From Thalassovita aquimarina (GTDB lineage: Bacteria > Pseudomonadota > Alphaproteobacteria > Rhodobacterales > Rhodobacteraceae): 64,000 bases of DNA. Shown piece after piece: positions 1-9,000 of the stretch. The notes under the pieces are model-generated. The model was not told the origin of the DNA, searched no databases, and worked only from the letters and a program-made list of their open reading frames with translations. The translations under genes were made by a program, and so were the position numbers. The stretch's first letter is position 1, and each line of letters starts with the position of its first letter. The DNA lies in NCBI RefSeq assembly GCF_018219815.1, contig NZ_JADMKU010000002.1, forward strand, positions 1 to 64,000. Reading direction: 5' to 3'.

Positions 1-41
1 ATCATCCCGATGATCTGTTCGTCGCTAAATCTGCGTTTCAT
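1..41 (-). CDS. IS3-family transposase OrfA, N-terminal 13 residues (partial)
   Basis: Reading leftwards from the ATG at 41-39 gives MKRRFSDEQIIGM. This matches the start of OrfA, the helix-turn-helix protein of IS3-family elements, which typically begins with an MK(R)RF-EEQII pattern. An AAAGGATG ribosome site precedes the ATG. The frame runs off the window edge. OrfB, normally made by -1 frameshifting, would lie outside. The fragment is short, so the family call rests on the motif plus the adjacent terminal repeat. Confidence 0.65.
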   Translation of the reverse strand, partial: MKRRFSDEQIIGM

Positions 42-105
42 GGTCCATCCTTTACTTGGACGGATCACTAACACCGCAATGGCCTGAATTCAGGGGGCAA
101 CGTCA
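1..105 (-). mobile_element. End of an IS3-family insertion sequence (partial)
   Basis: The minus strand reads from about 105 inwards with TGACGTTGCCCCC, which resembles the terminal inverted repeat of IS407-group IS3 elements (TGANNTGCCCCC, recalled). A short leader and the start of a transposase frame follow. Only this end lies in the window, so the other end and the target duplication cannot be seen. The outer boundary at 105 is inferred from the repeat-like sequence and could be off by a few bases. The element interrupts the integrase gene that continues to the right. Confidence 0.65.
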
Positions 106-907
106 GAAGGCTTACAGCGAGACCGTCGTTGGTCGCCCTGTCCATGAAAGCATGGAATACACGGGACGCTCTGTGCTGCCCTGGTTCGGTGCCTTCCGCC
201 CCGATCAGATCAGCGTGCAGGACTGCAAGGCCTACATCGCTGACCGCAAGCAGACTGGTATTCAGGACGGAACGATTTGGACGCAGCTCGGCAAACTTAG
301 GACCTGCTTGAACTGGGCCGAGAAGACAGGGTTAATCGAGAGGGCGCCCTACATCGAGCGTCCGAGCAAGCCTGCGCCCAAGGAGCGGTATCTGACGCGT
401 GAGGAGATTGCACAGATACTCGCAGTCGACTGCGCACCTCACATCAAGCTGGCGATCCGGCTGATGTTGTCCACGGCAGCTAGGGTAACGGCCGTGTTAG
501 AGCTCACTTGGGACCGGGTGAACTTCGAGCGCGATCAGATCAACCTCCGCACTGGCGAGGGGCAGAGAAAGGGAAGAGCCATCGTCCCCATGACTCAGAG
601 CCTGCGTGCCGCGCTCATGGAGGCGCGCAGAGCGGCGTTGTCCAACTACGTCGTGGAATGGGCGGGTGGCCCCGTGAAGTCCATCAAGAAGGGCTTCAAA
701 GCGGCCGCAGTTGATGCTGGACTGTCCGACGCATCGCCCCACGTGCTGCGCCACACGGCAGCGGTCCACATGGCCGAAGCGGGCATCCCGATGGACGAGA
801 TCGCTCAGTATCTTGGCCATTCGGATTCGCGGATCACGGCGTCCACCTACGCACGCTACAGCCCGGAGCACCTCCGCAAGGCCGCCAGTGCGTTGGAGTT
901 CGGCTAG
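106..907 (+). pseudogene. Tyrosine recombinase/phage-type integrase, 5' end replaced by an IS
   Basis: The frame encodes a core-binding domain followed by the catalytic domain of a lambda-type integrase. Visible catalytic elements are the first Arg in TAARVTAVLEL, HVLRHTAA (HxxR), GHSD, and the nucleophile Tyr in STYARYSPEH. The open frame continues leftwards into the IS end as far as a TTG at 56, but those first residues are IS sequence. The native start and perhaps 40-60 N-terminal residues are missing, so it is probably inactive. It ends 72 bases from the 3' end of tRNA-Pro, as expected for an integrase of an element inserted at a tRNA gene. Expression from the fusion start cannot be excluded. 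Confidence 0.75.
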
Positions 908-912
908 CGCTC

Positions 913-927
913 AGGTTCAATGAACCT
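913..927. repeat. Perfect 7-bp dyad next to the integrase end
   Basis: AGGTTCA and TGAACCT flank a single A. It lies just after the integrase stop and just before a 12-base copy (929-941 region) of the tRNA-Pro anticodon arm in inverted orientation. It could be part of an attachment or integrase-binding region; that role is inference. Confidence 0.45.
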
Positions 928-951
928 AGGAGCACTGTCTTAAAAACGAAA

Positions 952-971
952 AAGGCGCCCGAAGGCGCCTT
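952..971 (-). terminator. Intrinsic terminator of tRNA-Pro
   Basis: An 8-bp stem AAGGCGCC/GGCGCCTT with loop CGAA. Read on the minus strand it is followed by TTTTTCGTTTTT, and it lies 8 bases beyond the tRNA CCA end. It may also stop plus-strand transcription from the integrase side. Confidence 0.8.
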
Positions 972-978
972 GTTTTAG

Positions 979-1055
979 TGGTCGGAGTGAGAGGATTCGA
1001 ACCTCCGGCCCCTGCCTCCCGAAGACAGTGCTCTACCAGGCTGAGCTACACTCCG
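979..1055 (-). tRNA. tRNA-Pro (CGG anticodon)
   Basis: The minus strand folds as a full cloverleaf of 77 bases including an encoded CCA. The acceptor stem is CGGAGTG/CACTCCG, followed by A73. The D-arm contains AGCTCAGCCTGGTAGAGC. The anticodon stem CTGTC/GGCAG encloses the loop TTCGGGA, giving anticodon CGG. The T-arm is GGAGG TTCGAAT CCTCT. C1-G72 is the usual bacterial tRNA-Pro identity pair. Confidence 0.97.
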
Positions 1056-1122
1056 ATCCGGATCGACGCCCGGGAAACGCAAGCGCGGGAATGCTTGCAG
1101 GCGGCAATCGCGAAGTGGTCGC

Positions 1123-1151
1123 TCTATCGACAATTCGTCAGGCAATGTCAA
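1123..1151 (-). promoter_or_regulatory. Sigma-70 type promoter for tRNA-Pro
   Basis: On the minus strand a perfect TTGACA (1151-1146) is separated by 17 bases from GATAGA (1128-1123). Initiation would fall about 60 bases before the mature tRNA 5' end. No gene other than the tRNA lies downstream. The remaining sequence up to 1355 shows no supported gene. Confidence 0.7.
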
Positions 1152-1355
1152 GCACCCGATCGCGCAAAAACAACGCCCCCCTTCGTACTGGGACAGAATT
1201 CCTAGCGACACGCCCGAACCTTGGAAAATTCGCATGGACTCCCGCGGTAGAATCCGCGCAAAAACGACAAGATTTATTGAAAGCTGCAAAATTGCGGGCG
1301 ATCATCGCCAAACTTTGCGTAGATTGAGTATGGGTAAAGTATCGGGTGCGCTGAA

Positions 1356-3515
1356 ATGATGCAGCAACAAGCAGGTTTCGATTTTTCGCGATCTCTCGAC
1401 CGACATATCAAGACAAGCCGATTTGCCGCCGTTGCCTGGCTCATACTCACGCTTCCCTGGATCGCCTATTTCACCTTCACGCAGGATTTCGAACGGGCCG
1501 GGATTCTGGCCTTCAGCATCGTCAACCAGGTTTTCGCACTGATCCTGTTCCGGCTCGGGCGGCATTACGTGGCACGCGTGTACTGGCTTGCCGTGCAGAT
1601 CGCGACCTTCTTCGTGGGTACCTACTATCTTGGCCGTGTGGGCAACACGGATCTGATCCTGCTGTTCCTGCTTGGCCTGCCGTTCCTGTTCTTTTCCTGG
1701 GAAAAGGAACGCCACACCCTCATCGTGTTCGAGGCAATCGTGCTGCTGGCCGCGACACTGGCATTCGCGTTCGACTGGCTTGATCAGAATACTTCTTGGT
1801 TCGCATACCCCGCGGCACCGCATACCCAGACGTCACCGGAACTGCTGGCGTTCAGCTTGAAGCTCACCATCGCGATCCTGATCATTTCCGAAATCGCCTA
1901 TTTCGTCAGGGTTACCCAGATGGCAACCGATGCTGCTGACAGGGCCTTGCGGCAATCGAAACAGGCGACGCGGGCAAAAGGCGAGTTTCTGGCCAACATG
2001 AGCCACGAAATCCGCACCCCCATGAACGGGCTGGTCGGGATGATCGAGGTGCTGGAAACCACGGATCTGACCGATCAGCAGACGCGGGTTGTCGGAACGA
2101 TCCGCAACTCCGCCTTTTCACTGCTGCGGATCATCGACGACATCCTGGACGCCAGCAAGGTCGACGCGGGCAAGCTCGACCTGGAAACGTCCAAGGTCGA
2201 ACTGCGCCCGCTTGTCGAAGGGGCCGCGCAAACCCTGCAGACAACGTCCGACCAGATGGGTGTTCATATCCGCATGCTGATCGACCCGGATCTGCCGGAA
2301 TGGATAGCGACCGATCCCGGGCGGTTGCGGCAGATCCTTCTCAACCTGCTCAGCAATGGTGTGAAATATTCCTCCAAGGAACTGACAGATCGACAGGGCG
2401 AAGTGAAGATGCTGGCGGAAAAAGGCCCCGGCGGAAACCTGCGCTTCAGCTTCTGCGACAACGGCATCGGCATGAGCCAGGAATTCCTTGCCAAACTATT
2501 CGATCCTTTCACCCAAGCGGATGTTACGTCACACCGGCGCGTCGGCGGCACCGGGTTGGGATTGGTGATCACCCGCAGCCTGATCGAACTGATGGGCGGC
2601 ACCATCGACATCGTCAGCAGCCCCGGTGAAGGGACTTCCGTGACCGTCGACCTGCCGCTGGAAGCCGTCGACGGACCAAGCCGAATGCCTGACCTGTCGG
2701 GGCTGGAAGCAATCTGCTTCGATCTGCTGGACGAAGCCGCGCGCAGCGGCATGGAGCGGCTCTTGTCGAAGGCCGGTGCGCATGTCACCTTTGTTCGGGT
2801 GGTCGAGGACATCGCGCGCCTTGACAAAGCCATCACGCAAAATCCGATCGTCCTGCTGCCGACCACCAACGACGCCCGGTCCAGAGCCCTGCAGATCGCG
2901 GTGACCGCACGGGCCCCGAATGCGAAATTCGTACGGTTTTCCTCCACCCGATCGGCCCGTTACGGGCTGCAGAGCGAAAACTGCTACCTGATCCAGATCT
3001 ACCCGATGATGACCAGCGAACTGCTGCATGCCATTGCCGTTCTCAGCGGGCGCTCCGGAAACATTACCAAACTCCTGCGCGAAGGCGGTGTGCTCAACAC
3101 CAGCGCGATCGAGGAAACCGACACCGGGCTGGCCGAAGCCAAGAACCTGATGATCCTTGTCGCCGAGGACAATGAGATCAACCAGATCGTTCTGAGCAAC
3201 CAGCTGGAAATCCTCGGATACCCGCATGACATCGCGTCGAACGGCCGCGACGCATTGCAGAAATGGAGCAGCGGGCTTTACGATCTGGTCCTGACCGATT
3301 GCCACATGCCGTTGATGGACGGTTTCGAGCTGACCAGCGAAATCAGGCGGCTTGAAGCCGAACGAAACGGCCCCCATACGCCGATCATCGCGATCACCGC
3401 GAATGCGCTCGCGGGCGAAGCGGAAAAATGCATCGGTATGGGCATGGATGGCTACCTGGCGAAACCCGTTGAGATCAGCGCGTTGAGAGACAAGCTCGAC
3501 ACCTTGTTGAGCTGA
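1356..3515 (+). CDS. Membrane hybrid histidine kinase with C-terminal receiver
   Basis: The 719-residue protein has about five or six hydrophobic segments in residues 20-185. A HisKA domain follows with SHEIRTPMNG (phospho-acceptor His217), then HATPase_c boxes LLNLLSNGVKYS (N), DNGIGM (G1) and GTGLGL (G2) around 330-402. Residues 445-565 form a receiver-like region without an obvious aspartate site. A canonical receiver ends the protein, with Asp648 in LTDCHMP and a late Lys in YLAKPV. There is no Hpt domain and no periplasmic sensor domain, so the signal is probably sensed in the membrane. A close paralogue follows in tandem. Output partner and stimulus are unknown. Confidence 0.93.
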   Translation: MMQQQAGFDFSRSLDRHIKTSRFAAVAWLILTLPWIAYFTFTQDFERAGILAFSIVNQVFALILFRLGRHYVARVYWLAVQIATFFVGTYYLGRVGNTDLILLFLLGLPFLFFSWEKERHTLIVFEAIVLLAATLAFAFDWLDQNTSWFAYPAAPHTQTSPELLAFSLKLTIAILIISEIAYFVRVTQMATDAADRALRQSKQATRAKGEFLANMSHEIRTPMNGLVGMIEVLETTDLTDQQTRVVGTIRNSAFSLLRIIDDILDASKVDAGKLDLETSKVELRPLVEGAAQTLQTTSDQMGVHIRMLIDPDLPEWIATDPGRLRQILLNLLSNGVKYSSKELTDRQGEVKMLAEKGPGGNLRFSFCDNGIGMSQEFLAKLFDPFTQADVTSHRRVGGTGLGLVITRSLIELMGGTIDIVSSPGEGTSVTVDLPLEAVDGPSRMPDLSGLEAICFDLLDEAARSGMERLLSKAGAHVTFVRVVEDIARLDKAITQNPIVLLPTTNDARSRALQIAVTARAPNAKFVRFSSTRSARYGLQSENCYLIQIYPMMTSELLHAIAVLSGRSGNITKLLREGGVLNTSAIEETDTGLAEAKNLMILVAEDNEINQIVLSNQLEILGYPHDIASNGRDALQKWSSGLYDLVLTDCHMPLMDGFELTSEIRRLEAERNGPHTPIIAITANALAGEAEKCIGMGMDGYLAKPVEISALRDKLDTLLS

Positions 3516-3529
3516 ACACTCCCGACGCT

Positions 3530-3552
3530 TGCCAATTGCATCCACATTGGCA
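3530..3552. repeat. Inverted repeat TGCCAAT-N9-ATTGGCA between the two kinases
   Basis: Two perfect 7-base arms separated by nine bases lie 15 bases after the first kinase stop. The next kinase begins 119 bases downstream. It could be an operator or a short hairpin in a read-through transcript. No U-tract follows, so it is not an intrinsic terminator. Confidence 0.4.
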
Positions 3553-3670
3553 CTACACAGCATCGTGAGAGCATACGCTACGTCACCGTTAAGAGTACGC
3601 GGAATGTGCCGTAACAAATAAAATCAGACCATCTGAAACAATTATTTCTTCCCGGGCGGCTTTTACATTG

Positions 3671-5818
3671 ATGCTAGGTACGCGATCCCATGCCTTTCCG
3701 AGACTGAACGAGCGGATCAGGCTGAGTAAATTTCACCAGCTTCAGGCCGCGGTCCTGCTGACTTTGTGGCTTGGTTATTTTATCTGGATCGGCAACACCG
3801 ACCTGATAAAGGCCGCCCTTTGGGTGGCAGCGGCCACCCTGCCCGCCTGCATTTTGCATGGGTTGCGATGGGATTACCTGGCCCGGGTGTACTGGAACGT
3901 CGCGAGCGCCCTGGCTGTCCTGAAGATTACGTTTTCCTATGGCGGCGACGCCACGCCCGAAGTTTTCTTTTTCTTTCTGATCGGGTTTCCGTTCCTTCTC
4001 TTTTCCCTGTCCGAGGAACGAAAGACTCTCATTTCGATCGTGGCATTCCAGACCGCAATCGGCTTCTTCGCGCTGAGCATGGATTTCTTCGGATTTCAGA
4101 AGGGGGTTCCAACCCCACCGCTGACCGAGGAACAAGCACGAACAATAGAATGGGGCATCCGCATCACCGTCGCTTCCCTGCTGCTGATACAGATGATGTA
4201 TTCGTCCTTCCTCAACAGCCGCGCCCATGCGCAGGCGAAGGCAGCACTTCGCGAGGCCAACAGCGCGGCCCGCACCAAGGGCGAATTTCTGGCCAATATG
4301 AGCCACGAAATCCGTACGCCGATGAATGGCGTCATTGGCATGATCGAGATTCTGGAAACGATGGATCTCAGTCCGCAGCAAGAGCGGCCGGTCACGACGA
4401 TCCGGAATTCGGCCTTCGCGTTGCTGCGCATCCTCGACGACATTCTCGACGCCAGCAAGATCGATGCCGGCAAACTGAACGTGGAGAAGACCAAGGTCGA
4501 AATCCGGCCCCTGCTAGAAGGCGTATCCCAGACGATGCAGACCATGGCCGATGAAAAGGGCGGGGAACTTCGGCTGCTGATCGACCGGAAACTGCCGGAA
4601 TGGGTCATGGCGGATTCGGGACGGCTGCGCCAGGTCCTACTGAACCTGCTCAGCAATTCGATCAAGTATTCGGCCAAAAACCTGACCGGGCACAAGGGCA
4701 CCGTTGTTCTGAAGGCGCGCAACCACCGCGACAAGCTGCTTGTCATCACGGTCAAGGACAACGGGATCGGGATGAGCGACGAGGTCAAGGAAAACCTGTT
4801 CGAACCCTTCATGCAGGGGGAACAATCCAGCCGTCGCCGCGTCGGCGGGACCGGGCTGGGCCTCGTCATCAGCAAGAATCTGATCCATTTGATGGGCGGC
4901 GATATCAGGATCGAAAGCGAGGAAGGCGAAGGCACCAAGGCCGTCATCACCCTGCCGCTGGAACCTGCCGACGGGCCCAGCCGCCTTCCCGACTTGACCG
5001 GATTGCAGGTGGTCTGCTTCGGCGTCAAGGACGAGCTGATCCGTGAAGGTATGGAACATATTCTGGGTGCCGGCGGAGTTCAGAACGAATTCATCGACGA
5101 CATGGAATACGCCGAGCGGCAGGCCCCCGACCGGATGAACCGCGCGGTCATCATTTTCCCGCCCATGGACGCCACCAAACGCGATCCGCTGCAGAAACGG
5201 TTCGAGGAACTTTTCCCCGGCGCCAGCTTCATCCATTGCAGCCCGGTACGATCAGACCGGTTGGGGCTGATTGCCCCCAACACCTACCGGATCCAGATTT
5301 TCCCGATGATCACGAGCGAGCTTTATCACGCGCTGGCGGAACTGAGCGGCCGCGTGGCGCGCGCATCCGAAACCGCGGAGCACGACACCGCCGGTACCGG
5401 CCCCGATCATGTCCCCGGCGACCACCGTATCCTGGTCGTCGAAGACAACGAAATCAACAAGGCCGTCCTCAGCAAACAGTTGGAAATCCTCGGCTACCCG
5501 CACGAACTGGCCTCTGACGGGATGGAAGGATTTGCCAAGTGGCAGATGGGTGACTTCAGCCTTGTCCTGACCGATTGTCATATGCCGCGCATGGACGGTT
5601 TCGAAATGCTGGCGGCGATCCGCACCGAGGAACGGCAGGCGGATCGGCAAAGGTTGCCCGTCATCGCGATCACCGCCAACGCCCTGCAGGGCGAAGCGGC
5701 AAAATGCATCGCTGCGGGGATGGACGGCTATCTTGCCAAGCCGGTGGAACTCAAGGCTCTCGAATCCCAGATCCTGGCGCTGCTGAACAATCGACAGGAA
5801 CTCCCCATCGCGTCGTGA
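3671..5818 (+). CDS. Membrane hybrid histidine kinase, tandem paralogue
   Basis: This 715-residue protein has the same architecture as the upstream kinase. It has multiple hydrophobic segments to about residue 182, a HisKA motif GEFLANMSHEIRTPMNG (His near 212), ATPase motifs LLNLLSNSIKYS, DNGIGM and GTGLGL, a degenerate receiver-like region, and a true receiver with Asp in LTDCHMPRMDGF. I chose ATG 3671; an in-frame TTG directly precedes it at 3668. The membrane domains diverge more than the kinase and receiver parts, which suggests duplication followed by divergence in sensing. No response-regulator gene is adjacent. Confidence 0.93.
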   Translation: MLGTRSHAFPRLNERIRLSKFHQLQAAVLLTLWLGYFIWIGNTDLIKAALWVAAATLPACILHGLRWDYLARVYWNVASALAVLKITFSYGGDATPEVFFFFLIGFPFLLFSLSEERKTLISIVAFQTAIGFFALSMDFFGFQKGVPTPPLTEEQARTIEWGIRITVASLLLIQMMYSSFLNSRAHAQAKAALREANSAARTKGEFLANMSHEIRTPMNGVIGMIEILETMDLSPQQERPVTTIRNSAFALLRILDDILDASKIDAGKLNVEKTKVEIRPLLEGVSQTMQTMADEKGGELRLLIDRKLPEWVMADSGRLRQVLLNLLSNSIKYSAKNLTGHKGTVVLKARNHRDKLLVITVKDNGIGMSDEVKENLFEPFMQGEQSSRRRVGGTGLGLVISKNLIHLMGGDIRIESEEGEGTKAVITLPLEPADGPSRLPDLTGLQVVCFGVKDELIREGMEHILGAGGVQNEFIDDMEYAERQAPDRMNRAVIIFPPMDATKRDPLQKRFEELFPGASFIHCSPVRSDRLGLIAPNTYRIQIFPMITSELYHALAELSGRVARASETAEHDTAGTGPDHVPGDHRILVVEDNEINKAVLSKQLEILGYPHELASDGMEGFAKWQMGDFSLVLTDCHMPRMDGFEMLAAIRTEERQADRQRLPVIAITANALQGEAAKCIAAGMDGYLAKPVELKALESQILALLNNRQELPIAS

Positions 5819-5892
5819 CCCGGGGTATTGCTTGGTGACAACGCTGCGATGCCAGAACGCGCGAAACCCCGCTTCGTCCCTCTCTGAAACGC

Positions 5893-5921
5893 GAACGGCC
5901 CGCCATCATGGCGGGCCGTTC
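5893..5921. terminator. Strong hairpin between the convergent kinase and leuB genes
   Basis: A perfect 12-bp stem (GAACGGCCCGCC/GGCGGGCCGTTC) with a five-base loop sits 20 bases beyond the leuB stop. U-tracts are weak on both sides (CGCGTTTC on the minus strand, CAAAACC on the plus strand), so it may act in both directions. Confidence 0.65.
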
Positions 5922-5941
5922 AAAACCATCAGGAAGTCAGC

Positions 5942-7048
5942 TTACAGGCTGGCTTCCAGAGCCGCGACGATCGCGTCGCCCATTTCGCTGGTCGACACCG
6001 GGTTGACGCCTTCTTCGCCCAGCAGGTCGGCGGTACGCACACCGTCGGCCAGTACCTTTTCGACCGCCGCTTCCAACCGGTCGGCCTCGGTCCCTTCATC
6101 GAAGCTGTAGCGCAGCGCCATCGCGAAGCTGAGGATACAGGCGATCGGGTTCGCCTTGCCCTGGCCGGCGATGTCGGGAGCGGAGCCGTGCACCGGTTCG
6201 TAAAGCGCCTTCGGGCGACCATTGGCCATCGGCGCGCCGAGGCTGGCCGAGGGCAGCATGCCAAGCGAGCCGGTCAGCATCGCGGCGGCATCCGACAGCA
6301 GGTCGCCGAACAGGTTGTCGGTCACGATCACGTCGAACTGCTTGGGCCAGCGGCACAGCTGCATCGCGCCGGCATCGGCGTACATGTGGCTCAGCTCGAC
6401 GTCGGGGTATTCCTTTTCGTGTACTTCCGACACCACGGCGCGCCACAGGATACCCGATTCCATCACGTTGGCCTTCTCCATCGAGCAGACCTTGTTGTTG
6501 CGCTTGCGGGCCAGTTCGAACGCCGAGCGCGCAACGCGCTCGATCTCGCTCTCGGTATACCGCTGGGTGTTGATGCCGACCCGTTCGTTGCCTTCCTCGA
6601 AGATGCCGCGCGGTTCGCCGAAATAGATGCCCGACGTCAGTTCGCGCACGATCATGATGTCCAGACCGGCCACCACGTCCTTTTTCAGCGACGAAAAATC
6701 GGCCAGCGCGTCAAAACACTGTGCCGGGCGCAGGTTGGCGTAAAGGTCCATTTCCTTGCGCAGGCGCAGCAGCCCGCGTTCCGGCTTCACGCTGAAATCC
6801 AGATCGTCGTATTTCGGACCGCCAACGGCGCCGAGCAGGACCGCGTCCACCTCTTGCGCCTTTTCCATGGTTTCGTCGGTCAGCGGGGTGCCGTGCGCGT
6901 CATAGCTGCAGCCCCCGACCAGACCTTCGCTGACATCGAAATTCAGCCCGCGCTTGTCGCCGTACCAGCCGATGATCTTGCGCACCTCGGCCATCACCTC
7001 GGGGCCGATCCCGTCACCGGGCAGAATAAGAAGCGAAGGGTTGGTCAT
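5942..7048 (-). CDS. leuB: 3-isopropylmalate dehydrogenase
   Basis: LeuB oxidatively decarboxylates 3-isopropylmalate to 2-ketoisocaproate with NAD+, the third step of leucine synthesis in the cytosol. The 368-residue length is normal. Visible family signatures are [13 protein letters not shown] at the N-terminus, [11 protein letters not shown], the substrate-binding [17 protein letters not shown], and the C-terminal [22 protein letters not shown] with [10 protein letters not shown]. It is transcribed like leuCD but lies about 4 kb downstream of leuD, with unrelated genes on both strands between. It probably has its own promoter. Confidence 0.97.
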   Translation of the reverse strand: MTNPSLLILPGDGIGPEVMAEVRKIIGWYGDKRGLNFDVSEGLVGGCSYDAHGTPLTDETMEKAQEVDAVLLGAVGGPKYDDLDFSVKPERGLLRLRKEMDLYANLRPAQCFDALADFSSLKKDVVAGLDIMIVRELTSGIYFGEPRGIFEEGNERVGINTQRYTESEIERVARSAFELARKRNNKVCSMEKANVMESGILWRAVVSEVHEKEYPDVELSHMYADAGAMQLCRWPKQFDVIVTDNLFGDLLSDAAAMLTGSLGMLPSASLGAPMANGRPKALYEPVHGSAPDIAGQGKANPIACILSFAMALRYSFDEGTEADRLEAAVEKVLADGVRTADLLGEEGVNPVSTSEMGDAIVAALEASL

Positions 7049-7105
7049 ATCACTGTTCCTCGGTTTTCAATTCAGGCAAACGCCTATCCTTTGCAGCCGG
7101 AAAGA

Positions 7106-7999
7106 TCAAGAAACGAAGGGGGAAAGACCGTCGCTCAGACGGTCCCAGACCGCCGCGATCCGTGGCACGTGGCGCAACGCCTGCGGTGCGGCCAGCCAGA
7201 CCGGAAGCGGAGGGATCGTCACCCCGATATCCAGCGCTTCGACCAGCGGATCGGCATCGATCATGTTGCGCTGACCAAACCCCACACCGCAACCGGACCG
7301 GATCAGCTGCCAATACGCATTCTGATCGTCGCAGCGGGTGGTGAACCAGTCCCGTGTCGCGGGCCACCCCAGATCGCGCATGCCGCGCAGAATCAGTTCG
7401 CTTTGGTCATAACCGACCAGATCATGGTCCATCATGTCCTGCACCGTTTCCGGGCGGCCGTGTTTTTGCAGATAGGATGTCGCGGCACAGACCCCCAACT
7501 GGATTTCACCCAGTTTGCGGGTGACGATCTCCAGCTGCTGCGGCTGATACATGCGCACGGCAATATCGGCTTCGCGGAATAGCAGGTTGTCGCTACGATC
7601 CGAGGCGACCAGATCTATGGTGATCCCCGGCAGGGCATCGCGGATATCGGCAACGATGTCGGGCAGGTAATTCAGCGCCATGATCTCGCTCGCGGTGATC
7701 CTGACAGTGCCGCTGGTTCCGGCATCGCGCCCCGCCACCGCCAGGGCGATTTCGCGCATCGCGTCCTGCATCCGGCGGGCGGCGGGCAGGATCGCCTGCC
7801 CCGCCTCGGTCAGGTCGAATCCGCGCGGTTGCCGGATCAGCAGCGTGACGCCAAGGTCGGTTTCCATCTGCTTGATCTGTCGTCCCAGCGTCGGTTGGCT
7901 CAGCCCCAGTTGCCGCGCCGCCGCCGACAGCGATCCCTGTTCGGCCACGGCAAGGAAACTGCGCACAAGCGCCCAGTCGGTCTGATCGAGGTTTTCCAT
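7106..7999 (-). CDS. LysR-family transcriptional regulator
   Basis: The 297-residue protein starts with a winged helix-turn-helix (about residues 8-65, SLSAAARQLGLSQPTLGRQI), followed by a periplasmic-binding-protein-like effector domain. ATG 7999 (MENLDQTDW) is preferred over an ATG six codons upstream because it fits the usual LysR N-terminus. It is divergent from the NAD-dependent epimerase gene, with 95 bases between start codons. This is the classic layout for a LysR protein controlling its neighbour and itself. The effector is unknown. Confidence 0.92.
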   Translation of the reverse strand: MENLDQTDWALVRSFLAVAEQGSLSAAARQLGLSQPTLGRQIKQMETDLGVTLLIRQPRGFDLTEAGQAILPAARRMQDAMREIALAVAGRDAGTSGTVRITASEIMALNYLPDIVADIRDALPGITIDLVASDRSDNLLFREADIAVRMYQPQQLEIVTRKLGEIQLGVCAATSYLQKHGRPETVQDMMDHDLVGYDQSELILRGMRDLGWPATRDWFTTRCDDQNAYWQLIRSGCGVGFGQRNMIDADPLVEALDIGVTIPPLPVWLAAPQALRHVPRIAAVWDRLSDGLSPFVS

Positions 8000-8094
8000 G
8001 CAGAAATGAATACACAACCTTCGATTTCAGGCAATATCCATTCACATCGGAACAGCCTATTTTGCCCGCAGAGATTTCAGAAAGGAACCCGACT

Positions 8095-8997
8095 ATGGAA
8101 CAGACTGTCCTGATCCTGGGCGCCACTGGCCGCTTCGGCACCAACGCCGCCCAAGCCTTCACCGCCGCTGGCTGGAACGTCCGCACATTCGACCGCAGCC
8201 GCGACAACCTGGCGACAGCGGCACGCGGCGTCGACGTCATCGTGAATGGATGGAATCCGCCCTATCACCAATGGGCAAAACTGGTGCCCGGCCTGCATGA
8301 CCAGGTCCGCAAGGCCGCCCTGACGAATGACGCCACGGTGATCATCCCCGGCAATGTCTATGTCTTCGGTCCCGATGCGCCCTATTGCTGGAAAAGCAGC
8401 ACGCGGCATCTGGCGCAGAACCCGCTGGGCAAAATCCGGATCGAGATGGAACAGGCCTATCGCCGCGACGAGGTGCGCACCATCATCGTGCGATCGGGCG
8501 ATTACCTCGATACCGACGCCTCGGGCAACTGGTTCGACATGATCATGGGCAAAAACCTGGCCAAAGGAAAATTCTCCTATCCCGGTCGCACCGACATCCC
8601 CCATGCCTGGGGCTATCTGCCCGATGTGGCGCGGGCGGCGGTGATGCTGGCGGAAAAGCGGGATCAGCTTGCGCGGTTCGAAGACGTGCCCTTCCCCGGT
8701 TACACCCTGACAGGCGAGGAACTGGTGGCGGCGATTTCGAAGGTTACCGGCCGCGACATCAAGCTGAAGAAAATGGTCTGGTGGCCAATGAACTTCGCCC
8801 GGCCCTTCATGCCGATGCTGAACGGAATCTTCGAAATGCGGTATCTGTGGAACCTGCCGCATCGCCTTGACGGGGAACGGTTCAGCGCCCTGCTGCCGGA
8901 ATTCCGGCCCACCCCGGTCGAAGACGCCCTGGCCAAGGCCGTGGCGCCGCTGCTGCCCGATGACAAACCGTCCCGGATGCAGCGCGCCGCCGCCTGA
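8095..8997 (+). CDS. NAD(P)-binding epimerase/dehydratase-type protein
   Basis: The 300-residue protein begins with a Rossmann glycine motif, VLILGATGRFGTNAA, typical of extended SDR or NmrA-like proteins that act on nucleotide sugars or sense NAD(P). A clear YxxxK is not evident, so the catalytic class is uncertain. The start at 8095 follows AAAGGAAC. An in-frame upstream ATG at 8062 would lengthen it by 11 residues but lacks a better ribosome site. The divergent LysR gene is its probable regulator. Confidence 0.85.
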   Translation: MEQTVLILGATGRFGTNAAQAFTAAGWNVRTFDRSRDNLATAARGVDVIVNGWNPPYHQWAKLVPGLHDQVRKAALTNDATVIIPGNVYVFGPDAPYCWKSSTRHLAQNPLGKIRIEMEQAYRRDEVRTIIVRSGDYLDTDASGNWFDMIMGKNLAKGKFSYPGRTDIPHAWGYLPDVARAAVMLAEKRDQLARFEDVPFPGYTLTGEELVAAISKVTGRDIKLKKMVWWPMNFARPFMPMLNGIFEMRYLWNLPHRLDGERFSALLPEFRPTPVEDALAKAVAPLLPDDKPSRMQRAAA

Positions 8998-9000
8998 GCA

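Noticed and set aside
1028-1327. A 99-codon plus-strand gene overlapping tRNA-Pro
   Set aside because: It begins inside the tRNA gene and crosses its promoter, with no ribosome site or motif.
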